Below, one piece after another: positions 33,787-46,035 of a DNA stretch of 64,000 nucleotides. The DNA comes from Calamus simplicifolius (taxonomy: Eukaryota > Streptophyta > Magnoliopsida > Arecales > Arecaceae). The stretch's first letter is position 1. Each line of letters opens with the position of its first letter. The stretch covers positions 500,836-564,835 of the forward strand of contig UESW01004771.1 in the NCBI GenBank assembly GCA_900491605.1. The letters run 5' to 3'. A program made the position numbers and the translations under genes. The notes under the pieces were generated by a model. It was not told the DNA's origin, did no database searches, and saw only the letters and a program-made list of their open reading frames with translations.

Positions 33787-34436
33787 AGAAAGGAAAGAAG
33801 GATCGAAGGGGACTAACCTGGAAGGAGGGAGAAGACGATAAGAGCATGAGTTTCAAAGGAAAAAGAGTCAGAAAAAGCTTCGGATGCACGAAGAGCCCAA
33901 TGAACCTGGAAGGAGGAAGAAGACAACAAAGAGCACGAGTTTCAAAGGAAAAAGAGTCAGAAAAAGCTTCGGATGCACGAAGAGCCCAGCGAAGAAGACA
34001 AAATACCCTTTATGCCTAGCTTTCAAATCGTCCCACCCAATTCTCCGGCCACGTGGATGTCCCTATTGAAGGCAGCATCTCAATGGCCACGCGATCCCCT
34101 TCACCCAAGGCGACGTGCTCCAGCGGTGCACAAAAAGGCATAATCTGTGGCTAATGACGAGACATTGATGATGTCATCCAAATAATGGCAACCGCTCTTC
34201 CTCAATTCCGAAAGAAGTCTCCTTAATTCCGAGGGAGATCTCCACGATTCCGCAATGACAACTCACAGAGTGGCGATGACATAGTGCTCCATGTTTTCGT
34301 AAATGTGAAAGAACTGCCTCCCCCAAAGGCACGTGCCCACAATTAATAGCGTGCGAGGATCAATGACAACAAGTGTCTACGCTCCTCTTGCTTGGCGAAA
34401 AAGTTAGCCACGCAAGCTCAGGAGCAGAGGGACATC
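33787..34436 (+). repeat. Gypsy G 3' non-coding, 89-bp tandem duplication
   Basis: 33815-33902 and 33903-33988 are two copies of an ~89-bp unit containing gtttcaaaggaaaaagagtc and gcttcggatgcacgaagag. 33989-34436 shows no gene. The purine-rich ggagcagaggg at 34421-34431 is the likely polypurine tract. Confidence 0.7.
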
Positions 34437-35141
34437 TGATGTGGATGGTTAAGCCACATCCAAATTGATGGACGGGATCAACTGACGGAGCTATAATCTA
34501 GCCCAGCAGATAGCAAGAGCCATTTGCCAGATGTTGACATGTCATATCCAGTGTTGGCCTCGGCACCGACACCAGCATCGGTCTTAGCCTCAACAAGATC
34601 CTCAGTGAGTATGACCCACTACGTCTGACAAGACCTGGCCCATCAACCAATTGTGGCCACCATGTCTGATAAAACTTGGCCCACCAATCATCTGCGGCCA
34701 CCATGTCTGATAAAATCTAGCCCACCAACCGGCCGCCTGTAGCCGCTTGTGTCAAATAAGGAGTGGTTTGTCAGCTCTGACATGCCACGAGGAGGGCACG
34801 CCCCATTGCTACTAGGTTCACCGCTCGTCCCTTGTCAGGTGGTGGCACCTTGGGATCAATAATTATTCAAAAAAGGGGTAAGAAGTACTCCCAACCAGGT
34901 ATACGAACATCTGCTCATACTCATAAAGGGGGAACTTCCAAGTTTTTCTAAATATTTTCTCTAGAATTCACTATTGTTATTTATTTTACTTACTTAAGCA
35001 TCAGAGGATTTATGTCGAAATCATCAATCTTCAGGACTTCTTGCAAGATTTAAGCCAGAGCAGAGTACTGAGGACCCAGAAAGGAAGAAGATGTTCATCA
35101 TTTCTTTACAGACGTTAAAGAAAGATGATTTGGCATCAATA
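34437..35141 (+). repeat. Gypsy G 3' LTR
   Basis: 705 bp, collinear with 13200-13241 plus 24530-25134. Its terminal CA has become TA (caata versus caaca in the 5' LTR). It has an extra short block near 34562-34597 absent from the 5' LTR. gttag, the right target duplication, follows. Confidence 0.9.
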
Positions 35142-36186
35142 GTTAGTGCTTTCCAGGTGAGATGAATGAATTGAAATGCTTCCCTGTTGTCGCATTCATC
35201 TCACCTACCATGTCGAGCTTTTTTTAATTGGCCAAGGGCTCCTGGCATTTAGAAATTAAAGGAGTCATCTCTTGTGTCAAATGCGATATTAGAATCCGTG
35301 CAACAAATTCATCATATTTATATTTATATAATATGCGAGGAGGCAGGCTCGGAAGTAAGTAGTCAAATAAAAAAGAAGAAGAGAGAGGGGAAGATGCCTA
35401 TCGCATCTCATCTGGGCCACAACCAGAAACGAGGTTCATATTGGAAGAAGATGTCTTAACTTTGGTCGATCGAGCTTTTATATTGTGGAGGTCTTAATTG
35501 CTAGCAATTCGGCAGACCAAAGCAATTACACCAAAGAAAGGAAATCTCATGGTCCTCTCTGGTCCTTGCTTTAATATTTGAACCATAATTCAACTCTTTC
35601 CTATGCTGTTGGGGAAACAATTATATTACCCTTTCGAGGTCATTTATTTATTGCACCAAGAATTTTTTTTTTAAGAAAATATCATGTGAGATGGAGCTCA
35701 GACGGGATCCATGAATAAATTATTTGAGTGATAGTTAATTTTTATGATTTTAAAAATTGAATCGGATCAGTTGAATCAGTTTAATCAAAAATAGATCATT
35801 AGTTTGGTCCAATTTTATTATTAAAATTAACTTTTATGTGATTCAATGAAAATTAAAAAATTTATTGAACCGATTAAATTTTAAAGAATTAATTTAATTT
35901 TAATTTTAAATTTTAAATTTTAATAAATAAAATTAAAATTAATTTTTTTAAAATTTTTAATTTTTTTATTTAAATTAATTTTATTATTTATTATTTTTAT
36001 ATTATTAAATTAAAATTTATTTATAATATCATCCGATTGGATTAAAATCAAATGGCAAGACTTTCCAAAAGCACGTGTTCTTTGTTCCCCAATTCATTGG
36101 TTCACGTGGCACCAGCCATTTCGAAACAGAAGAATTTGTGGTACATATAATAAAATGAATAGGTTTCAAGCTCGCCCCGCTTGCTC
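35142..36186. other. AT-rich flank between gypsy G and the LINE
   Basis: No gene recognised. 35155-35168 and 35193-35206 form a perfect 14-bp inverted repeat (aggtgagatgaatg) with a 24-base loop. 35860-36030 is very AT-rich low complexity (taaattttaaat type), preceded by diverged repeats of a gaatcggatcagttgaatc kind. Confidence 0.6.
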
Positions 36187-36249
36187 TTTTTTTTTTTTTA
36201 AGTACATGTGGGCGATCACATTAATTTAGGATGAGTCAAGCTTGATATA

Positions 36250-37831
36250 TCAAAATATAAAATTTGAGTGAAAACCAGAGGGCACGGTCACCCTGTGTCC
36301 AATACCATGGTCCAGAGTGATGGACCATCCGGGCAGCTACCCAGTCAGCCGCTGAGTTAGCTTTTCGGTAGATATGTCGAATCCGAATGGTATCAGCCTA
36401 ATGAAATATAGTCCGAATGTCGTGGATCAAGGGGATGGAAGAGAACTGATCACCAGAGTCCTAATGGAGCCAGCTAATAACAGTAGTGGAGTCCACCTCA
36501 ATAATTATCCTTCGGCTATCCAGGCTGCGAATGGCATAGGATATACTAGCCCACGCCGCATACAACTCAACTAATGGCACCGATAGGTCGAGAAGGCTGA
36601 ATCCACCGGCTGTTATCATCGACTCATCCAACCCACGGATCACAAAAGCCGAACTAGCAATTCTGCCTCGAACACTCCCATCAAAGTTGATTTTGACAAA
36701 CCCTAGGGGTGGGGGCTCCCAAGAGATAAAGACCGTCTGCCGATGCGCTGCCAAGGTAGTAGGGGGGCCCCAGCTTCCAGGGTCATCAGAATCAAAAACT
36801 GCATGATGAAGGGTGTACTCCGCAGAAAAGGATAAAGTAGTCTGAACAAGCCTATGGGAGGGAGCAGTCTCATCAGAGAAAATAATCCAGTTCCGAGATA
36901 ACCAGACCTGGTAAGCAATATAAGCAATCGTGGTAACCAACTTTTGGATGCCCCTCCGAATGTCAAGCCTGATCAATCGCAGAAAAGAATTGCAGCTAGG
37001 GTCACTCCTATCACCCTAGAAACAGAACCTCGAGATCTGTCAATCAATCTCGCTCTACCGCATAAGAAAATAGCATGATCAATAGTCTCATCCTCTAACC
37101 CACATAGAGGGCACATAGGCTGGATCGACATACCCCTCCTAGAGAGTAAGGAGCAAGTAGGGAGGTAGTCCCAAGCCATTTTTCAAATGAAGAGGCGAAC
37201 TCTAGGGTGAATGGGAAGCTTCCAAATCCAAGATACATCCAGAGTAAGCCTGGGGTGAGGTCTGTAAGCCTTCATAAGATCTTTGATAGGAGCACGAGCT
37301 ATATAGGATCTCCTCCATAAGGTGATATTAGAAATGTGACCCGAAAGAAGAGGAATAGAGAGAATACGCCGACAGAGCTCCTCACCGAATAGAGTGGACA
37401 CCAAAGAGAGTTGCCATGCATGACGATCCTGAGCAATTAAATCAGTAACTCTCATTCCACTGGGGATATCAGAGCTCACATAAGTAGGCCACCGGGTAAG
37501 GGAAAGGTCTGCAATCCATGTATCACGAACAACATCGGCATAGGCCAATCATCCATGAGATGTTAGATAGCATGGCCGGGGCATGTCGGTAGACCTCTTT
37601 CCAGAAGAAAAAGTATCCTCGAGTAGACTGAGAATAAATAGAAGGGGTCCAGTCTTCGTATTTGGCATGCATAAACAAGCTCCATAAATAGTATGGATCA
37701 AGCAAAAACCGCGAAGCATGTCTAGCAGTCAAAGCCTCCCTCCTGACTGTGAGGGACTGGATCCCAAGCACCCCTTCTGACATCGGCATACAAACAATGT
37801 CCCAAGCCAGAAGGTGGATACCATGACCTTC
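36250..37831 (-). pseudogene. LINE ORF2 C-terminus: RT thumb, zf-RVT and RNase H
   Basis: 37789-37523 is the post-RT region with WSLFMHAKY. 37548-37183 and 37179-36973 carry the zf-RVT region (FIRGMSIQPMCPLCGLEDETID-like spacing, with CPLC and the following HAIFLC). 36976-36461 gives the RNase H (VKINFDGSVRGR ... ELYAAWASI ... IIIEVDST). Its end, 36460-36250, continues in another frame (RIRHIYRKANSAADWVA). Frames change at 37530, 37180, 36975 and 36460. A C-terminal RNase H is typical of plant L1-type LINEs. Confidence 0.83.
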
Positions 37832-39192
37832 CTACAAAGAACCCCAAAGGAAATTCCAAAAACATCTCTCCAACCTCCTCAGACAAGACATCAAAATAGC
37901 AGCATTAGATAAAATATAGAGCAGAAGAGAAGTAAGCAAAGACCGAATAAGGGTGAGCCTGGCCATCATAGATAACCCAATAACCTGCCATCCATCCAAA
38001 CGGTCACAAACACAATGCTCAAGGTCACAGAAATTAGTACTTTGTGGCCGTCTTTCCGTAATGGTAATCCCCAGATAGGAAAGATGGTCAGCTTGCACAG
38101 AGATATCCAAGATTTGCATAATAGACCCCCTAACAGCAAGGTCAGTCTTCGACCTAAAGCAAATCAAGGATTTACTGAGGTTAACTTTCTGATCAGAAGC
38201 CCGATAGTAAGACTGAATCACTATGGCAAAAGCAGAAGCATTGTAGATAGTGGCCCTGCCCAATAGGATACAATCATCAGCAAATAAGATGTGAGAGAGC
38301 GAGGGGCCGTAGGGCCCCATGCTATAAGGAAAAAAGGAGGGATCCTGCTGAGCCTGAGAAAGAGCCCAAGATAACGCATCAGTAGAGAGGATGAACAGGA
38401 AAGGGGATAAAGGACATCCATGCCTCAGACCAACAGCTGAATGAAAGTAGTCTGTCTGGCCACCATTAACAATAATAGAGAAGGACGGCCGGTGAACACA
38501 AGCCCTAATCCAGGCAATAAAGAGGTCAACAAACCCAAACTCCTAAAGAGTACGATAGAGAAAATCCCAACTCAATCTATCATAAGCTCTCTCCATGTCT
38601 AGCTTAACTGCCATAAGACATTGACGAGTAGGGACCTTCATTGCCTCTTGAGCTAGCAAGACATTATCAGAGATACAGCATCCTCTGAGGAAAGCCCCTT
38701 GCTCAGGAGAAATAAGATGAGGAATCACTAGCCTTAGACGAGAAACCAAGAGGCAAGCATAGACCTTATATAAAGTAGTGCATAAGCTGATCGACTGGTA
38801 GTGCTGAGGAGTAGAAGCATCATGTTGTTTGGGCACCAAGGTAACAATAGTCCACTTCCAGTCAGAGGGAATAAATCTAGATAGAAAAACAAACTGGATA
38901 GCCTCCACAATATCCTGGCTCACAATATCCCAATAGTGGCGGAAGAAAAAGGGTGGAAACCCATCATGCCCAGGGGCCTTATCAGATCTAATGTCCCATA
39001 AAGCCATCCTAATCTCCTCTGAGGTAATAGGCTTGGTAAGAAGGTCATTCTCAGAACCAAAGACCTTAAAGGGACTCGGCACAGGAGTGATAGAGAAGCC
39101 AACCCCCGACCGCTCAGTCCATCTAGACTAGAAGAAGTGATGAAGCTGATCTCTGATAACCTAGATATCCTCGTGGAAAATTCCCTTCTCAT
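37832..39192 (-). pseudogene. LINE ORF2 reverse transcriptase
   Basis: 39082-38543 encodes the RT N-terminal blocks (LWDIRSDKAPGHDGFPPFFF, SLCTTLYKVYACLLVSRLR, SPEQGAFLRGCCISDN, KLDMERAYDRLSW with the first catalytic Asp). 38542-38330 continues in another frame. 38320-37832 carries LSHILFADDCILLG, the FADD catalytic motif, then KVNLSKSLICF and LSYLGI. A stop near 38543 and frame changes separate the halves. Target-primed reverse transcription would be its role. Confidence 0.87.
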
Positions 39193-40340
39193 CAGCTAAT
39201 CGCCAGATCTGGTTCACCGAATAGCATTTTAGAGTGGCTTGATGAAAAAATTTAGTATTCTGATCACCTTCCTTGACCCACTGAATCCGAGACCTTTGCC
39301 TCCAAAAAGTCTCCTGCTGCCGCAGAAGGGAGTGGTGGAGGGCCAGGTTGGAGCGAAGAGAAGTAAGATCAGGATCAAGAAGATAGCCAAACTGATCTTC
39401 CTTAGCCTGGAAAGAGGCTATAATAGACTCAACCTGCTCAACTTGCCGAACAATGTCACCAACCTTCACCTGTTCATCTGGATAGTCTGCATCTCACAAG
39501 CTCCAAACGTCTGAATAATTTGTAAGTAGCACTCCCTCTTACAGAAAGACGCCACACCTGAGCAATTAAGGTCCTGGCACCAGAGTAAGATGTCCATAAT
39601 TTCTCAAATTTAAAAAGTCTCCTCTGATTAGCAGCCACATCAGTGGAGATGAGAATGGGACAGTGATCAGAGACAATCTTGGACAAATGAGTAATAGTGG
39701 TAGAAGGATAACACCGAAGCTAGTTAGCGGTGGCCATAACTCTATCCAGGCGTTCTCACACTCTAGCAGATCCCAACCGGTTATTACACCAAGTAAATCG
39801 GGACTCCTGGAACCCCAGGTCCAACAGGTTAGCAGAGGCAATGAAGGTCCTGAACTCCGATACGCCCGGGGACTCGACAAACTGCTTTCCACCTTTCTTC
39901 TCATTAGCCCCCACAATACAATTGAAGTCACCAGCAACCAGGGAGGGAACACCCTGTGCAATCAAGGATCAGATCTCTTCCCAGAGCACACGATGCTCTT
40001 GAAAGTCTATACTAGCATACACATCTGAGAGAAGCCAAGGGACCGACATTCCCTCAGAAATGACAAGAGCAACCTGCCGGGAGAAACAGTGAAAAGCATC
40101 CACTCTAATGTCAGCGCTCCTCCATAAAGCCAAGATACTACCAGATAAGCTAACAGACTCAATAGCATAAGAAAACCAAGATCTGAAAATCTGCCTCCTC
40201 AAGCTAGCCAAGCTAGTCCTAGACATGCGAGTTTCCAACAAGATACAGATGTCAAAACTGTGGAGCTGCATAAGCCTCCCAAAAGAGGAGCGAAATGACG
40301 GTTTCTGGGCTCCTCTCACATTCCAAATCAAAATCTTCAT
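39193..40340 (-). pseudogene. LINE ORF2 endonuclease
   Basis: The ATG at 40340 gives MKILIWNVRGAQKPSF, the AP-endonuclease N-terminus with the Asn block, then ILLETRMS with the catalytic Glu. Reading moves to 39965-39756 (SLVAGDFNCIVGANEKKGG), 39686-39474 (KIVSDHCPILI, the SDH active-site block) and 39469-39161 (linker to RT with QRSRIQWVKEGDQNTKFFH). Frameshifts fall near 39968, 39756 and 39473. The catalytic residues survive but the frame does not. Confidence 0.86.
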
Positions 40341-41292
40341 TTAGGGGGGGGGGGGGGGGGAGGGCCACCTAGTCCCCTAACATCACAACATCAGCAGACC
40401 CCCGGTCAGAACTGTCCATAAGTTCACTAGCCACATCCAGCTGAATGGCCTTCTTAAGGAGAGTGATAGCAGAATCGCGGATAAGCCTGTCCTCCACAAC
40501 TGGCTGAATGACCTTAGAACTAATAATAGGGACATGTACTGCCTTATCATAGGTGTGCTCAGCCCCGTCTTTTGACTGAGAATCATGTTCCATATAGGCA
40601 TCCACAGGTGCTGAGAAAGCAAGCGTGGATTGCACTCCACCATAAGCTAAGGCGAGGTTTTTCCCCTTCCCTTTGGTAGACTTGGAGACCACCCTCTAAA
40701 CTGGAGTCTCAACAGGCCGAGCCCTCTTGAGTGGGCTCGGGTAGGCATCCGACCGAGCCTTCAGACGGCCGGCCCATTTGTCGGAACCCAAGAGGGCAAA
40801 AGGGTTAGTGGAAATGTTTAGATTAAACTGAAGCAGTGAGGACTTAGGCAATCTAGTTCCTACTATTTCCACCGGCACACCAACATCAGACCGGCACACA
40901 GCCCTCCTCGGCTCGTGCACTTGGTCCTTCAATGAAGCATCAGACGCTTGGCCCCCGCTCGAGCTACCAGCTTGGGAAGGCCCCACCTGCATCTCCGGCA
41001 CAGCGCTAGCAGCCCGACTCTCAACCCCCTTCGACACAGAGCTGAGAACGGGTGACATAGAAGCAATCATCTTCCTCCCAGGCTGCCTACGAGCAACCTT
41101 CCTTGGGGTCTGCCACCCCTCGGATGAAACAGGGGGCAACACAGGACCATCCTACACTATCTTACCAGGAGCAACAACAAGGGCTTGGGGGGTCCTCCGA
41201 CGCTGGAGAGCAGCCATCCACGGACCGAAAATAGGGCCAACCAAAGATGATTCAGAAGCTAGAATAGAGATGCAAGATTCGGACGAATGTAG
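40341..41292 (-). pseudogene. LINE ORF1 (gag-like), truncated
   Basis: 41292-41152 contains the end of the conserved ORF1 core (GPIFGPWMAALQRRR). After a stop at 41152 it continues as 41142-40696 (VSSEGWQTPRKVARRQ ... FNLNISTNPFALL) and 40692-40369. Basic and Ser-rich, with no intact zinc knuckle visible. The N-terminal part is lost at the C insertion. Between ORF1 and ORF2 is a run of 17 C on the coding strand (40344-40360). Confidence 0.78.
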
Positions 41293-43231
41293 TGTTAGAA
41301 AAGCTTTTGTAGGCAATAGAAATAAATAGAAATGTATTTTGACATTTTGTAAAATAAACATGCAACGGAAGCAATAAGATATTGGATCTAATCCAATATC
41401 AGCCTACAACAGGATCAATATATATATAAAAGATCTAATACATAGATCAAATCTATATAAAAATAATACATAGATCAAATCTATAAAAAAAATTAACAAT
41501 AACATAGATCATATCTATGTATGTTGCCTAGTGCCTTAGATCTCATCTAAGTCACTAGTAAATATTGAATCTTTTATCTTTTGATGCTTAATCACTCATA
41601 CAGCAGTAGAAGATAGTGGTAGATAGTACTTCTGCTAGTCACACAAAGGTGTATGGCATCTACAGGTGATCCACACCGGGGCTCTAGTCCTGACCAGCCT
41701 CTTCGGAGTGCTAGCTCCTCTTCTAGGCTTCAACGATGAGATATCTTCTCTTTTACATCAAGGTGCTCATGGAATTATCAAAAGGATGTCTCTCTTTAGA
41801 AAATATTTTTACCTCTAGGTTTTATAGCCAGAATCCCTTTCATCCTCAAAACTTCTCATCTCCCTGGCATTTCCTTTTTTAACGTTTCTTGAAAGATGAG
41901 GAAGAACCCTTCATCTTCATCTTCAATTAAAAACCAAAAAGGAGTTAAAGAAGAAACTCTTCATGTTAAGTAAGAAACTCTTCATCTCCTTTTTCAGTTA
42001 AAAATCAAAAGGTTAGAAGTTAAGAAATGAGGGGTAATTAGGGAGAGGTCATTAACATCCATTTTAAATTTAGACTTAAAGTTTTGAATTCAAAATTTAA
42101 TCTTTAAACTCAAAATTAAAATTAGTTTGAAATTCAAATTCATAATTCGAATTTAAATGGGTAAGGATGTTAACATTAGGCTTACCTAAATTTGAGTCTA
42201 AACCAAATCCTATTTGATTTGACCAAGATGTTCATAGCTCAATCAAATTGAGCTAGCCAGCAATCGTATTGTCAATTTAATCCTTTAATTAATTTACTAA
42301 CATTTAGTTTCTCAATCATCCAGTCAGGTAGAATCTCCTATGACGTGTGACCCCATAGGTTCAAAGACTAAGCTGGTAGCACTGAAACAATTTCAATACT
42401 AATCGAAGTCACTATCTAGCAATGACACCCAACGTCCGGATAGGCCAAAGGTTGCAGAGCAACAATCAAGAACCTCTGGCATATGGTTATCATATAATTC
42501 ATCCCTTTGACCCTCAATGCTCAAGATGACTTAGGTTTCAACTGCCAACCCTTAATCAGTTCATCCATAAAGTGTCTCAATCTTCATAAGTCCTGTGACT
42601 CCTCACAGGGACTACCCTGGCCAAGGTTTTGCTAAATTGAAATACAGTGCGATATTTACTCCAAACTATTTGGCGGGGTCAATCCCATCTTGATCCACTC
42701 ACTGCTCCACAAGTACTTTACTACACCCAGAAACCTTCTGTCACTGGATTAGAAATCCAGGTAATTCGGCACCAAAGTACAGTAGGTTGCTTGCAAGCTA
42801 CCATGGTGATCTTAGGTCAGAGGGACACTTATATCCATATCACTTTGCGAACACTTCTTGGCAGAAGAGCGTTCCGCAGATTGGTCACGTTCAATGAAAT
42901 GGCATACACCTTACCTGCATATTATACCAGTGTCACCACACTCTTGGTAAAGAGGACAACCAACCCATATGACATACAATGACCTTTACTTGATACATAA
43001 TTGTTCTATAACTATATATCATTTGGTCGTGACTATTTTAAGAACCACTCAATAAACCATCTCTTTATTGAATAGATTATGATTCTAAGGACTCCATCAC
43101 AAAAGAATTTATTTCAGAAAGATGCTATGTGATGAACTACCAAATTTTATTAATTTATAATTCATATACATTTACAACTTGCACAATTATCTACATATTA
43201 ATTGATTGACTTTAGGACACAATTCCCAACA
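41293..43231 (-). repeat. 3' LTR of copia element C
   Basis: Plus strand tgttagaaaagc ... cacaattcccaaca, 1939 bp. It is followed by tctcccattagg, the complement of the polypurine tract. The LTR interior has no gene; a 111-codon frame at 42647-42982 is spurious. Confidence 0.88.
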
Positions 43232-43244
43232 TCTCCCATTAGGA

Positions 43245-44438
43245 CTAAAGCCACTCAGAATAGTATCTAATACCCATCTTCCATTTATGGTCATCAAATT
43301 CTTTGATTCTAAGAGCTTTAGTGAATGGGTCGGCTAGGTTCTCCTTTCCATCAATCTTTTGAAGGTTGATGTCACCTCGCTCCATGATTTCTCGCATAAG
43401 GTGATAACGGTGCAGAATATGTTTGGTGCGTTGATGGGACTTTGGCTCTTTGGCTTGAGCAATGGCTCCAGTGTTGTCACAATACACCGAAATAGGACCA
43501 TCCAGAGAAGGTGTCACTCCCAGTTCTCTAGAAACTTTCACAACCATACAGCTTCCTTTACTGCATCCGATGCTGCAATATATTCCGCCTCACATATTGA
43601 GTCCGCCACAATGCTGCTTGGAACTTTTTCAGTAGATCGCTCCTCCATTTAGGGTAAAAATAAATCCTGATACACTTTTGCTGTCATCCCTATCTGACTG
43701 AAAACTGGAGTCAGTATACCCCACAAGTTTTAAGTCATGTTCCTTATAAATTAGCCATTGGTCCTTAGTATTTTATAAATACTTAAGAATAGTCTTCACT
43801 ACTTTCCAATGACCATCACCTGGGTCAGACTAGTATCTACTCACTATCCCTAGTGAATATGCCATGTCTGGTCTAGTACATGTCATAGCATACATGATAG
43901 AATCCACTTCCGAAGCATATGGAATCCTACTCATACGCTCTCTTTCCTCTGAAGTTGTTGCACAATCATTTTTGGAGAGAGAAATTCTATGGCCTATTGG
44001 AAGATAGCCTTTCTTGGAATTCTCCATGCTGAACCATTTTAGCACAGTGTCTATGTACGTAGATTGGGATAATCCTAGAAGCCTCTTAGATTTATCTCTA
44101 TAGATTTTCATACCAAGTATATAAGAGGCTTCACCCAAGTCCTTCATAGAAAATTAAGATGACAACTAGACCTTTATTCCCTGTAGTGCTAGAATGTCAT
44201 TTCCGATTAAGAGAATGTCATCCACATACAATACAAGGAATACAACCATAGAACCATTTGCCCATTTGTAAATATAAGGTTCTTCTCTGTTTCTAACGAA
44301 ACCATACATCTTGATACATTTATCAAACCGTATGTTCCAACTCCGAGATGCCTGCTTCAATCCATAAATGGATCTTTGTAGCTTGCATACTTTTGACTCA
44401 TTTGTGAATGTGAACCCTTCAGGTTGTATCATATACAC
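43245..44438 (-). pseudogene. Copia C RT C-terminus and RNase H
   Basis: 44438-44166 encodes IYGLKQASRSWN and LVLYVDDILLIG. 44147-43830 encodes MKDLGEASYILGMKIYRD and TCTRPDMAYSLG. 43829-43548 is a degraded RNase H start, and 43547-43245 the end (SVYCDNTGAIAQAKEPKSHQ, HILHRYHLMREI, LADPFTKAL). Stops separate these at 44148-44165 and 43548-43829. The YVDD catalytic motif is intact. Confidence 0.86.
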
Positions 44439-44471
44439 CTCCTCTTCCAGCTCACCATTCAGGAAAGCTGT

Positions 44472-46013
44472 TCAGACATTTATTTGCCAGATTTCATAAT
44501 CAAAGTGTGCTGCTAAAGCAAGCATAATCTGAATGGATTTGAGCATTGCCACAGAAGAAAATATCTCATCATAGTCTATACCATAACGTTGACGATATCC
44601 CTTGGCAACCAGACGGGCTTTATAGGTCTCTACCTGCCCATCTGCGCCTCTTTTCCTTTTAAAAATCCATTTGCACCCAACGGGTTTTATCCCCTCGGAT
44701 GGATCAACCAATGTCCATACATTATTGATTTTCATAGACTTTATTTTGGATTTCATGGCTTTTAGCCATTTGTCAGAGTCAAACCTCTGCATTGCATCCA
44801 TATAGGTGATCGGATCCTCATTGTTCTCATCGAGTTCAATAGGATCGTCATTCTGGATCAAGAAACCATAGTATCGGTCCAGTTGACGGAGTACCCTACT
44901 AGATCTCCTTAATTGTTCTTGTATAGGCTCTGGGTTTGATCTAATTAAATCCGTTTCTGTATTGTCCCTTAAGTGTATTGGTTTTTCTCCTTGTTGAACT
45001 TCACTAAGTTCAATCTTAGTAGCTCTAGTTCCTTCATCAAGGAACTCCTTTTCTAAAAAGATAGCCCTAAGACTGATGAACAACTTTTGTTCTTCAGGCA
45101 AGTAAAAGTAATACCCCTTAGTCTCTTTTGGATATCCTACAAATAGGCACCGGTCAGACCTAAGTCCAAGATTATTTGTTTCCAAATGTTTAACATAAGT
45201 CGGGCAGCCCCAGACCCGAAGGTCTGAGAGTATCGGCTTATGCCCAGTCCATATCTCATATGGTGTTTTGTTAACGAACTTAGTTGGGATTCTATTTAAA
45301 AGATAACAAGCTGACTCTAAAGCATAACCCCAAAAGGAGATCGGTAGAGATGCAAAGCCCATCATGGACCGAACCATGTCTAACAGGGTTCGATTCCTCC
45401 TTTCAGACACTCCATTTAACTGAGGTATCCCTAGAGGTGTCCATTGAGAGAGAATCCAATTCTCCTCAAGATATGTTAGAAACTCACTGGAAAGATATTC
45501 ACCACCTCATCTGATCGAAGGGTTTTGATAAACTTTCCATCTTATTTTTCTACTTCATTACGATATCGTTTGAACATTTCAAACGATTCAGACTTATGTC
45601 TCATCAAGAATATATAACCATACCTCGAACAAATCATTTGTAAATGTAATGAAATAATTATACCCATCCCTGGCACTGATATTCATAGGTCCGCATACAT
45701 CGATATGTACTAGACTTAAAATTTCATTGGCCCATTCACCTTTTTCACTAAAAGATGATTTGGTCATTTTACCTATAAGATAAGATTCACAGGTTGGTAA
45801 TGATTCAAAATCATTAACCTCAAGTAGACCTTCTTGTCTCAACATGTTTATCCCATTCTTGTTAATATGACCTAGCCGACAGTGCCAAAGGTAAGAATTA
45901 CATATATCGCTTATCCTAAGGCATTTGCTGGATGTATACATTATACTAACAGGTCGCGATAGTACATATATACCATTATTCATATATCCATTCATTATAA
46001 CAGAATCATTCAT
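44472..46013 (-). pseudogene. Copia C pre-integrase, integrase and RT N-terminus
   Basis: 46013-45594 has YLWHCRLGHINKNG, the CESYLIGK zinc pair and LVHIDVCGPM with the first integrase Asp. 45593-45411 is broken. 45410-44472 is an uninterrupted 312-codon stretch: SERRNRTLLDMVRSMM (catalytic Glu), WGYALESACYLLNRIP, VWGCPTYVK, the hinge, GCKWIFKRKRGADG, ARLVAKGYRQRYGIDYDE and the end of RT block 1. It is the longest surviving frame of C. The start at 46013 is simply the first ATG after the D insertion. Confidence 0.86.
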
Positions 46014-46035
46014 AATGATTTTGCAAATGTCATTC

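Larger units (their letters stand above)
13200..35141 (+). mobile_element. Ty3/gypsy (Tat-type) element G, interrupted by copia elements
   Basis: It starts tgatgtggctgattaag at 13200 and ends ...atcaata at 35141. The matching 3' LTR starts tgatgtggatggttaag at 34437. Flanking 5-mers gtaag (13195-13199) and gttag (35142-35146) form a target duplication with one mismatch. The order gag, protease, RT, RNase H, second RNase H, integrase, then an antisense frame fits the Tat lineage. Removing the E/F insertion (13242-24529) leaves about 10.65 kb. All frames are broken. Confidence 0.9.
36187..41292 (-). mobile_element. LINE-type non-LTR retrotransposon, minus strand, 5' part cut off
   Basis: A poly-A tail on the minus strand (13 T at 36187-36199), two consecutive frames (gag-like ORF1 40369-41292, EN-RT-RNase H ORF2 about 36250-40340) and no LTRs. 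The 5' end is interrupted at 41293 by copia element C. Many stops; about 5.1 kb remain. Confidence 0.88.
41293..46035 (-). mobile_element. Tnt1-like copia element C, minus strand, 5' part missing
   Basis: 3' LTR 41293-43231, then RNase H, RT, integrase and pre-integrase up to about 46013. Gag, protease and the 5' LTR are gone because Sirevirus D inserted at 46036 and the far side is not preserved. The left target bases would be tgtag (41288-41292), inside the LINE ORF1. Confidence 0.87.

Noticed and set aside
35155..35206. Known miRNA precursor
   Set aside because: The arms match no miRNA I can recall and the stem is only 14 bp; left as a low-interest stem-loop.
39663..40028. 121-codon plus-strand frame
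   Set aside because: Antisense of the LINE endonuclease, where the minus strand has catalytic blocks.
42647..42982. 111-codon frame in LTR C
   Set aside because: Lies wholly inside an LTR; no domain.
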